A stretch of DNA of 64,000 nt. Origin: Trileptium ribeirensis (lineage: Eukaryota; Nematoda; Enoplea; Enoplida; Thoracostomopsidae). The stretch lies in contig JASANE010012344.1 in NCBI GenBank assembly GCA_030248225.1, positions 1 through 64,000 on the forward strand. Direction: 5' to 3'. The notes below the pieces were generated by a model that did no database searches, had not been told where the DNA came from, and was given only the letters and a program-made list of their open reading frames with translations. Numbering within the stretch: position 1 is the stretch's first letter; every line of letters starts with the position of its first letter. Shown here piece after piece: positions 1-9,800 of this stretch. The translations under genes and the position numbers were made by a program.

Positions 1-2833
1 TTGATAAATGGAATTTTGGGGCTTTCTAAAGCCCGACGGAGGCTAATCCTCCGTCCCTAACTGCAACGTCGGTCCGAGCTCAAGCAGCGGCATGAGCATC
101 GAACGGTCCACTAAGCTCTAATTTCGTAAACCAGAAACGCAAACACGTAAGCCTGTCCCTATAAATCATCGGGGAAATTTTACCGTGGTCGGCTCCGGAA
201 AAATTCAACTACCCTAACTCAAGAGCAACGCATCATGTAAAACATGGACGAGAGGCGTCCATCATCGGTTTGTCTTACCTATGACCACGGGGAATCAGAA
301 CTACTTCGACTTTGTTGTCCCCAACTGAACACCTCCCGTGCATTCGCTCAGGATGCCCAAAACGAAACTCGACTGACGGAGGTTTGTCAAGAAACTTGAA
401 AGGTAGAATAAGCTAGCATGTAAAACGGAACGTCCACGAACGGACGGGAATGTCAACTGTTGCCACAAAGTGTTACCTTGATGAACGGTCTGTTACAGCC
501 ATCAGTGGGGAAAATAAACCCCCATGCGCTCGACTCTCGTCCTGACTTACTAAGTTCGATCCGGGACAGCCTGGGCTAGTCCCCTTCCGTGAGACGAAAG
601 ATGTCTGCACGGGTCCTCCAACGTCGAATCTCGTTCCAAACCAAGAAAACAAAGCACAAGAAAGCTAAAAGCTGAGACGACACCATGTAATAAAACTAAA
701 GCGTCGGAGCCGGTCAGTAAAGTCGACCGAACTCCGCGCTGCCGAAGTCGAACTGATTCCAAGAGACGACGCGGTAGTCGTCGCCTCAAAATTTTTGCCT
801 ATATTGAAGGATAGCGATTTTGTCGCTATCCAATCGGAGAAGCTCGTTCAACGCCCACTTTTTCAAGTTCAAACCCGGGCGCCCAATCGAAAAATTCCCA
901 AGATTTTGATTTTGACAGCTACCGTAGACCCTGGGTCCCCTTTAGAGAGAGTCGGCTTCAATCGAAATCGCCGACATCAAATTTGAACCCTCCGATTACT
1001 CGGAGGTCGACCATCTGTGAGTTTTCTCCAAAGTTCTCCGATTTTACCCCATCTGTAGTCCCAAATTCTTGTCAGAAACTTGTCGAAAACTCATTACTCA
1101 GATTTATTAAACCTATTACCTAACTTAGCTTGGTCGTCATCCCCCAAATGTCCCACGAAAGCTGTTAAATCACCCGTCAAATTTTCAAAATTTTAAATCT
1201 TTTCTCCCTACAAAGTACTTAGAGTAAGCTGGAATATGTCTTTTCTGTGTTCTGGTCCTCATCCATCAAATTTTCCCCCAGCTAACTCGCTGACTTAAAG
1301 CCAAATCTCTGCTATTTAGCGGGTTAGCTGCCTCATCCATCACCTAATTAAGCTTAACAAAAGTCCATCTGGGGTTAAATCTTGTCGCCCTATCCATGGA
1401 CAAACGTGCAACCATTGCACGTTTACATGTCGGCTTACAAAATAAAGCCAAACATTCCTAGCATTCCAAGCTAATGGCTTTTCAAATATCCCGGCAGGAC
1501 GTCTTTAGACGTCCCGAAGGGGGGGCACCTAAGATGGGAATGAGCTGATTTCGCGGTCATGGGTGCAGCCCATTCCTAACTATCTTTTCACCTACCGGGG
1601 GTCCCATTCAGGAACTCCCAGGGGGCACGGGAGGGCCCTAAACATGCCCCCCGTCCTTCCTATTCCTAGGCGTCCAGTCCGTCCGTAAAACTCACGAATT
1701 TAACGTCGTTTTGTACGTCTTGTCCTTACGCATCCCGTTTTTTTGTCATTTTCCTATATGTTACATATATATACATATATATCTATACACATACACATAC
1801 ACATACACATACAACACTCATGAGCACATAAACACACTACACAGGAGACACACAGGCGACCTGAGCGACAGAAAGGTCGCTCAAGTTCACACTAGAAACA
1901 TGCAGAACCACAACAACAACAACAACAACATCAGCACATCCACAACAGCACAACGACAACAACAACAACAACGACACACACACACACTACAGCGACAGCA
2001 GCAACGACAACCGACAAAAAGGTCGGTTAGAGAGAGTGAAAAGAAAAAGGAAAAAACGGCAAAGAAAGGGCGCGGGAAGGGAGTCGGGACAGGGGGTTCC
2101 CGCGGGAATTTCGAGGGGCTGGGGCGAAATTCGGTCCCAGGACGAAGAACGGGGCCGAACGATACCAAACACGAGGGGGTGGACGCGGTGGCGGGTCGGG
2201 ACCCAATTTTGGGTTCCGACATATATTAGTATGCGGGGTTTCAGCGGGCTTTCCCGCTCTAACGGTTGGGCGGAGCGACTCCCGCCGGGCATCGTTGAAC
2301 TCGCCTTGGAAAGGCGATTCAAACGAGGGGCGTTTTCCCTACCTTATCGGCAGCGGTTAGAGGGGCACTAAAATCACGACTGATAAAGAGAGTGTCAGTA
2401 ATGGTGGGGGGCGCTTTTTTGACCGTCCCGGGTTAACGGAGCGACTGACTGAGACCCGCCGGACATATTTGAAGATGTCTCGACATGGCGAATGCGATGA
2501 GGGGCGTTTTGCCTACTTTTGAGTTAGGGATAAGTTTTCGGTTGGTTTGTACCCACTTTCAGTCGGTATGCCAAATTTGGGGGGCACTTTATCGGTCAGA
2601 ACGGGCTAACGCGGAGTCGGACAAAGACCCGCTGGACATCGTTGTACTCGCCAGGAGGAGGCGAATAGAATGAGGGGTCGTATGAGCATATTTAGGGTCG
2701 GGGGTCAAATACGGAGTTGATACCAAACAAGCGGGATTTTATGTTGGATTCCCGTGGTACGGTATAAAACAGGGAAATGAGTGATGTAGCGGCGGAATGA
2801 CTGGTCAGATCGAGACCCGCGGGGCCTCGTCAG
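1..2833 (-). repeat. Left arm of a 2.8-kb inverted repeat (inverted copy of the element's 3' noncoding region)
   Basis: Read on the minus strand, this segment aligns end to end with 23592-26437. Base 1 pairs with about 26437 and base 2833 with about 23592. The first 260 bases differ at only a handful of positions, while some stretches (for example 790-900) differ by about 15%, so identity is patchy. It holds no credible gene. The reading frames at 1711-2371 are low-complexity (CAA, CA and purine-rich tracts). Because the right arm lies inside the retroelement, the left arm is best read as the 3' noncoding part of a second, oppositely oriented relative. It may continue to the left of the window. 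Confidence 0.85.
1768..2060. repeat. Simple-sequence tract: (TA)n, (CACATA)n, (CAA)n and purine-rich DNA
   Basis: Consecutive microsatellite-like stretches: alternating TA about 1765-1785, CACATA repeats 1788-1815, CAACAA runs about 1910-1970, CA about 1975-1990, then a purine-rich run after 2030. The mirrored stretch is at about 24370-24690 in the right arm. Apparent open frames here on both strands come from the simple sequence, not from a gene. Confidence 0.8.
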
Positions 2834-2861
2834 CCCCCCCCCCCCCCCCCCCCCCCCCCCC
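2834..2861. repeat. 28-nt poly(C) run at the junction between inverted arm and left LTR
   Basis: An uninterrupted run of 28 C separates the end of the inverted arm from the first base shared by both LTRs. The matching place before the right LTR has only four C. The run replaces whatever TG-bearing LTR terminus and target site should be here. It may be a real slippage tract or an artefact of joining two copies. Confidence 0.9.
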
Positions 2862-5028
2862 GCTTTCCTTTCAGAGCGACTTGATCGCTGAGTTTAAGCA
2901 ATTTTCTATTTTACGACTGGTTGCCCGTTAGGCTATGTACTATGTAGGCCCTTGCTTTGAGTTTTACTTTTTCTCTCTCCTTTTTCAGTTTCCCTTGTTA
3001 GGTTTCGATCCTGCACGGGGGATGCAAGCCCGCTGCAGATTTTTCCGTATTATCCACTCGACTATCGAGTTCTGGTAAATTTCACTAAAATTTTAGTGAT
3101 AACTCGACTGCACAATTTCGACAGTGCAGCCGAGACACTGTACAATTTCGATGTGTACAGTGTATTAGGATCTTAGGATGTGTTCGATAGAGAGAGGACA
3201 GCAAAGAGAATGGCGACAAAAGGAAACAAGGGAAAAGAAAAGAGAAAGAAACCAAACAAAGAAACAACAGCAAAGAAAAACAAAAGGGGGGGCGCAAACG
3301 CGTCCGCGGGCGAAATACCCACGCCCGCTTGCCCGGTAGAGTCGCAGAAACAAATCGACCGGCCCAGCCTGTTCCCCCTAGGATTCTACCGAAACTGTTA
3401 GAAAAGGGGAACTGAGATCGTCGAAAAGTTACTATAGGCAACTCCGCAAAGTAAACCCAACGACGCCCCGGACAAGTGTGCAGGCTTTAACCGTTACCCG
3501 ACCAGCCAAAATCGACCCCCACCGCCACAAACTAACCATACGTGGACTTTTAGGACTCGGGACAGTCGAGCTCGGCTTGAGACACTGAGAGAGAGACGAT
3601 TATCAATTAGAGTAAGGCATGCCTCTAGGGCAAAACGTTGCGACTTACTCTATGGGGATAATAGGCCAGATTTGTAGGATCGAGAGTGCACGCCGGACAG
3701 AGTTTTCGTACTTCCGACTGTTATATCAATGCTTTGCCTGTAGCAACATGATTTCTAATAGCCGCCGGTTGGCGTTATAGGTGATTCTTTGTTGGTAACC
3801 ATGTAATGACATGTACCCAAAATGATTTTGTTTTGCATATACTTGCCCGTGCCGACACTGTTACACTATGTTTAGGTCCGTATCCCGATTCATGCCCTTC
3901 TCTATCGAAGTTGGTCGGTAACTTTGGGTGGCCGCATTAGTGCATTGGCTGTACTTAGGCTGCTCTAAGACGAACTTTTTCCTTCCCCGCATAACGCCGT
4001 ACCTCGTTTGAAGCGAATTCAGAAGCACGCCAGAACACATAACCCGAGCGATAGCTGACTGAGTTAACGTTCAACGTTGAACGACTCGAGTATAGATTTT
4101 GGTCCGGTATTTCCGGGAACGCGTTCGCTTGCGCCGCCTCGCACACCGACTAGACGCGGACGAGGGAATGAACGGGTACGACGGTCCCAAAGTTTTATTT
4201 GTATAATGCTTCAATTGTTCTTACTTGACCTGTATTGTACCTACCTTAAAATAAAACGTTGAAAATCATTCATCGTGTCCAGTGTTGTTCCTACTCAAGC
4301 GTAATAAGCGCGTCCAAGTGGACGCGCCGACCCTTCGTGCCACGGCTTGAGGACACAAATACACCAAGCCCTGACACGAGCGGTCCGCCGCCAATAAAGA
4401 TATATTCGTGTACTGACAGTGCAGCGAGAATGGTCCGCAAACCTATCTATTGAACTCACTCGTGTAATAATCACACTCACGCCAGAGATCAAATTTATTA
4501 GGAAAACTTTATCACTCACTATCGACACAGTTAAGTTAACACATTCCAAAAATGGTAGTCCGACGTTAAACTATCAGGGTATGTCGGGACCCTGTGGGGC
4601 CACATGGCTACAACGGACAAAGTGTTCGACCAGAAATAAACTCAGGGGAACTCAAAATTTACCTAGGAAACCTAAAGTATCACGCGTTTTCACTTTAAAT
4701 TTCGCTAGACAAAACAACTTCCTTTAGGTTAGGACAGGGAATATCGGCTAGACATCATGACCTGTGAGCAGGTTTCGGTGTCAACCTCCCTGGGGGACCT
4801 CAGCGATCATACCAGGATACTAGACACGTGCGCAACCAATCGGGTGGGGTCCGAACACACCCTGTGAAACGCGCCTGCGGCCTGCTAAGCTCCGTAACTT
4901 CTTGGGTTTGACCAAGGAAAGTGACTAAATTACAAAACTTAGGGTCCACCCTTGAGGGTATGATAGCCGGGGTCGTATGGGCATGGTGTTAAGAAGTTGC
5001 GCCATGCAGCTGCGTCACTGTTATTACA
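2862..5028 (+). mobile_element. Left (5') long terminal repeat of giant Ty3/gypsy-type element
   Basis: This is a direct repeat of 26981-29148. I count about 30 substitutions and a few short indels (including 8-bp differences near 3805 and 4720), roughly 1.5% divergence, which suggests a fairly recent insertion. The shared sequence ends in CA, directly followed by TGG, as expected for an LTR 3' end next to a primer-binding site. The 5' edge does not start with TG, because the poly(C) run abuts it. It contains a purine-rich tract at about 3190-3293 ending in seven G, and AATAAA-like hexamers near 4249 and 4394 that could serve polyadenylation. Small open frames inside it look non-coding. Confidence 0.8.
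3190..3294 (+). other. Purine-rich tract inside the direct repeat (polypurine-tract-like)
   Basis: About 100 bases are almost entirely A and G with scattered C, ending in a G7 run at 3286-3293. The right copy has it at 27310-27413 with a shorter G run. Such a sequence normally lies just upstream of an LTR, not within it. Either the true LTR starts after this tract, or the tract is an unrelated LTR feature. Confidence 0.4.
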
Positions 5029-5045
5029 TGGTTGGGGGCCACGCC
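5029..5045 (+). promoter_or_regulatory. Candidate primer-binding site
   Basis: The 17 bases right after the left LTR begin TGG, the complement of the universal tRNA CCA end, followed by a G/C-rich stretch. The right LTR is instead followed by AT-rich flank, so this is where element-internal sequence begins. I could not match it by memory to a particular tRNA 3' end. Confidence 0.45.
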
Positions 5046-6478
5046 GTGAGGCGTCCAAATTTTTGTTCCACCCCACGATGTGAGTTTAAATTTCTCATTC
5101 AACCCATGCTCCGTGAGGACCTCCATCTTATGTCGGTGATCGTAACGATGATAACCGCCTACGAAAACGTTGAAATTTTGCACGCTACTGCTAGTATATA
5201 TCCACTTCACGCAGACTCAATTTTCATGCTTTCATGGACCTCTCGCACTTTGGATGTTCAGAGGTCGCAGGTTGAGAGATACCGAGTAGGTGCGGTTCTG
5301 CCTTTGTGTATATATTTGTTTTATATTTGCATGGATTGTGTCTCCTTTACCTTGTGCCCTTGTTCGTATAGCTTTGAAACACTTGACTGCTCGGTGCGTC
5401 GTCTTACCAGGGACTATTTTCGCAGCGGTGGCGTCCGAGCCGACCGAGCGTGCATGTCGTAATGGGCACTGTTTTCAGGCTTGTGAGTTAGCAAATCGCT
5501 TTGGCGTTAATTATTTAACTAATAGCTTAACCAACTATCACTTGATACGTATACTATACCAAATTTACGTCTAATTCGTCGCTATTTATTGGACGTCGTT
5601 GACTATTACTGAACTACTTGCTGACATCGGCTCATTCGACAGCGGATTCCGTCGGAAGGTTGTGGCGGAGGGACACTCATTTATTTACGATGAACATCAC
5701 GGACTGCCCTTTCGCGACTCTATATTAACTGTATTGTGTGCCGGGACTCGCGATTTCACCGATTAGAGCGATTACTGGGATTTATACGGCCGTGAAACGT
5801 CGCTGATTGGACTTATCGTGCTCCGTTCTCGCTAAGAACATTGTAAATCGTTTGCGCTGGTCGTTTATTTCGGCCTGCCCACGACTGCATATTTCGTTCC
5901 GTTTCTAAGCTGCCGGACGCTAGGACGCCTACGCTATCAACTCGCCAGGGGACACTTTGCACCAACGACGCCATTCCTGGATCGCTGCTTTAACGTGACT
6001 GAACCGTTGGTGTTGGACACTGTAAATCTTTGTTTGTATATTATCTAACAGTTGTGTAAAATTTGGGTATTTTAATCTGAATTACTTGCTTTATTTGAAC
6101 CTATTTTGCGTAGTGTCAGTGAAACGCGTCAGTAGTTTCTAGTGTGCGTAACTATATTCTGATAGTGATCGCTTTTAGTCTCTTAACGATCGGACAAGTA
6201 CTCGTAATCATTGACGGTGTAGCTACGCCGACCGTTGGGCTTCATTGATAATAAAGTGTGTCTTTTGATTGCTCTAGTCGGGATAAAGTTTTGCCGACCT
6301 GGAGACTTGGTAACACAACCGGTAAGTACTTTTGATTGCTTGAGCAGAGTTTGTCAAAACTGCCTAAATAGCAACCGATTTAAGGGATTTGCACCGCTAA
6401 TTAACCTTCGAACCGCTTGTGATTCTACGTATCTTCAATTCTTTACGCACCCAAACTTCCAATACTATTGTTGCACCC
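5046..6478 (+). other. 5' untranslated leader of the element
   Basis: This stretch holds no recognisable protein. A frame from 4977 to 5462 crosses the LTR edge and has no familiar motif. The leader is long, as in enveloped retroelements. It contains a strong splice-donor-like site at 6321/6322 (GTAAGT) that could feed a spliced envelope message. Packaging signals cannot be recognised by eye. Confidence 0.6.
6322..6327 (+). promoter_or_regulatory. Candidate 5' splice site in the leader
   Basis: The hexamer GTAAGT follows CCG, a near-consensus metazoan donor, placed about 155 bases before the gag start. Enveloped retroelements commonly splice from the leader to a site just before env. A matching acceptor-like AG occurs at 11927-11928, just before the envelope signal peptide. 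This is motif evidence only. Confidence 0.35.
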
Positions 6479-6853
6479 ATGGACTCCAACGTTAATCATG
6501 ACGGAGACGTGGAAACCAATGACTTCCTTGGCTGGACTGACGGACCTATGGAAGACGACATACGTGCCAGGCCCCGACGTGCCGCTGGCACCGGTGAGCG
6601 ACCGCTCACTCCTCCGCCCCGACCGCCTGGACAATCGCGGCGAGGAGAATCCTCCGAGTCGCCTGGACTGGACACAAATACTGCAAATGCTATCCTGCAC
6701 CACCTGACTACCCAACCGGCTGGTCCTCCAATGATCCCATTGAGAGACATGCCACTTTTGATGGGAAACCGGGAGGCCAGGACTTTGAGGACTGGGTTCG
6801 AATGTATAATCGTCTCGCCAACGCCAATGGTTGGGACGATCGGCGCAAATTAA
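6479..6853 (+). CDS. gag: Gag, N-terminal piece (frame broken from the main gag frame)
   Basis: The chosen start is the ATG at 6479, which has a good Kozak context (ACCCATGG) and is followed by a plausible disordered Gag N-terminus rich in Pro, Arg, Asp and Glu. The frame stays open to 6853. Similarity to Gag, however, moves to the next frame at about 6757: upstream residues read RDMP here, while the typical FDG and DFEDW capsid-start motifs are read in the other frame. That is a one-base shift in the -1 direction. The site lies inside gag rather than at a gag/pol border, so I take it as a mutation or sequencing indel rather than programmed frameshifting. An upstream in-frame ATG at 6461 or nearby is possible but has weaker context. 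Confidence 0.65.
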   Translation: MDSNVNHDGDVETNDFLGWTDGPMEDDIRARPRRAAGTGERPLTPPPRPPGQSRRGESSESPGLDTNTANAILHHLTTQPAGPPMIPLRDMPLLMGNREARTLRTGFECIIVSPTPMVGTIGAN

Positions 6854-9800
6854 TTTGCGTTCCAGCACTCTTGCGTGGACCGGCAAGGGAGGCCTTTGAG
6901 GGCCTTCCAGCGGGGAAACGCCAAACCTTTCTAGGACTGGTGGCCAACTTACGTTTTTTGTTTTCGTCATCTCGCCGTCCTGAGAAATCGTTGTCAGGAC
7001 TGTGTACTAGACAACAAGGAGCTAATGAACCCGTAGCAATGTACGGATTGGAATTACAGAAGTTGTGTGATCGCGCTATTCCCGACATGGAAGACGAGCA
7101 AAGGGACACGATGCTTCGCATGTTTTTCCAAAGAGGCTTACGACCTGAGGTGCGTAGGCAGGTCCTTAATCAGATCCATGAGTGTGAAACATTTCGGGAT
7201 TCCGTGGGTGTTGCCAAGCGATATGAAGACGCTAGCGCTGCCTGCCCCGAACCAGACGCGCCCGTCGCCAGCAAGCCTCGTGCTAAAACTGTAAACTCAT
7301 TGCTTGAGGAAGGAGGTGAAGGCTTGATCACACAGCTTCAAAGTATGATGGAGGAGCACCGCAAGGCGAACAACAGTAGCAGTGATACAATAAGTCGGTT
7401 GCTGGATGTAATTGATAAAAGGGTCGAGAACACGCGCCAGCTTAACGCTCTCGCGCCGCCGTTTGTGCCCGGCTCACCCGCTGCGCCGCCGTGCTTGCCA
7501 ATACCGCATATTACTTGCTACCGCTGCGGAGAACCAGGTCACGTCATGCGCGAATGCCCATATAACGTGCGTTATCCGCCTGCTGCCATGAATGGCTCAG
7601 CGCGTAATATCGACCCAGCCCCCGTATACGCATCTGGAGCCGCGCGCCGAGAGCCAGGGCAGCAAGGACCAAGAAACGGTGTGGGTATATACCCACGCAA
7701 CGATAACTATAATGCGGGCCGAGGCGGCCCCCCGCCACCGTGCCGACAAGCCGAAAACGGAAATGGATATCGGAATAATTCCGGGTGGAACAATCCACCC
7801 AATGCGGGAATGCGACCTACTGGCCCGAATCAAGCGGGACCGCAATATGGTCGTCCACCGCCGGGATTTGCCAATAATACTCGCGGAAATGATAACTATA
7901 ACAACCGGCCGGCACCGGCCTATGGGTATCAACGAGCCCAAAGCGAACGACCCCCACCTAATAGAGGCATGGGGTCCCAGCAGCCGCAGTCTGGCCGATT
8001 TTACTCACTGGACGACAGTAATCGAAATAGCGGCGCTGTACCGCGCCGGCGATATCAATTAAATTGTAGCGCATCGCAAGGTAATGGAAATAGAGAACCA
8101 AGCCCAGCTACCACTCATCGATTGGAAGTGCTCAGCCGTGAACTCGGTATGATTCAGGGTAAACTAGGACATAGTGAACCGACTGGACGGGTGAACGCTA
8201 TCGCGACCACTGACGAACCATTGTACGATGATGACGGATACTTGATAAACAGACACGATGACTTGGACGATTTTGAGACTATGGAAGGACTTGTTGAGAG
8301 ACACCTGAACGTGATCACGTCCACTTCGTGGGCTGATGCCGCGCGTCTTCCACGGAGCCGTGATCTAGTTCAGGGTATGGACAGCCCCGAACTTATGGAG
8401 TTTGGTCCTCGGGACTTGGACGACGAACCATACGGAAATGAGCTCGCTAACAGTGTAAATAGTAAGGAAAATACAAAATACAAAAAAGAGGGATTTCTGG
8501 GTGAGGGATTGTCTATGTTGTGTGTGGACGCACCCAGCGCGGGTGTTGATCCACTTGTATATATGTCCGCGAGCGAATTGAATGGCGAACGGCGAGGCGA
8601 GCGATCGACTAGTCAATCGAACTGCCCGGCCATGCGTGGGTCCGGTATGAACGCACGAACTTTAACCGCAATGGAAGATAGTGACGGAAGTATGGAAATT
8701 TGTGAGGAAATGGAAGATGGTTGTGTTCAAAATTATAGGTTGAGAGATTATAAGGGAAGTGTTGAATTTATTACCGGTACGCCCCAGGGAATCACCTCAA
8801 GGGGGAATTCCGGGACCCCCAGCTCTTTGGAAATGATTGCAGAGATTGTGAGTGAGGATGATGTTGTTGTATTTGAAGAGCCATTGTTATTATTTTCCTC
8901 CTCTGTGGCTGGCCATCCGTGTGTTGAGAGTGTTGATGTTGATGATTCCGGCAGGGAAGCCGATGATGTTGATATGGCTCAGGAAGAATTGGATTTATTC
9001 GGGTCGCCGTGTGAGGCACCCATGGAGTTTTTAGAGGTCAGCGAACGACCAGGGACGAGGGAGGCTAGGTTGGACGATGAAGACGTCTCATCAGGGCCGC
9101 CTAGCCCTAGTTCCGTTCTAAATTATAGGTCGAATGATGTAGTATGTGGGCCGGACCGCCGCGCGGGTCGTCCCTTGTGTGATGATGAGAATTGTGTGTC
9201 GTATGAGTGTATTGACTTGCCTAAGTTAGGACGCGCTTATAGCCTTAGTGAATTATTGGAAGATGATGATGGAAGTGATGTTGATGTAATTGAATGCTAC
9301 TTCGAACCGGCGAAGTATGCTACTAATGGACTTGAGGTGACTTTCCCGACCTCATTGGCAAGGGTTTCCACGGTCATTGGGTCCTTCCTTGATGCTGACC
9401 GGGGCCGCCCTTGTCACCCGTACCCAAGCCGAGGTAGCGACGGGTTCGCGGCCGCTTGCGCCGATGAAGCGGGTATGATCGTTGGGGCTGAAAGTATTGC
9501 CCGGGGTCTGCCCAGGTACGGGGATGTAGATGGCAGGGTGGCAAATAAAGACTGTCCTTTACATTGTGAGGCTTCCGTCGCGCCCACCGTCGTTGAAGCG
9601 CGCAGCGACGTGACTTGCAATGAGCTAAGTTTTTTCAATAAATCTTGCGATGAAGTCAGCGTGAAGGACAGCGCTGAGTGTGTTGAAGTTGTTGAATTGA
9701 ATGAACTGAGGGAGTCGGATGAACTCCTAATTGAACAAAACGGATCCGTAGCGAGCAATGCGAACTATCTTAGCGAAGCGAAAATGTGTAACTTACATCA

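Noticed and set aside
1711..2371. Overlapping frames on both strands rich in Gln, Asn, Thr or Val, Cys, and their mirror at 24213-24710
   Set aside because: They are translations of CAA/GTT, CA/GT and purine-rich simple sequence.
4977..5462. 161-codon frame over the LTR end and leader
   Set aside because: It starts within the LTR, has no known motif and disagrees with its being an untranslated leader.
6748..6762. Programmed frameshift site in gag
   Set aside because: The break lies inside the gag coding region and no clear slippery heptamer in the correct phase is present. An indel is more likely.
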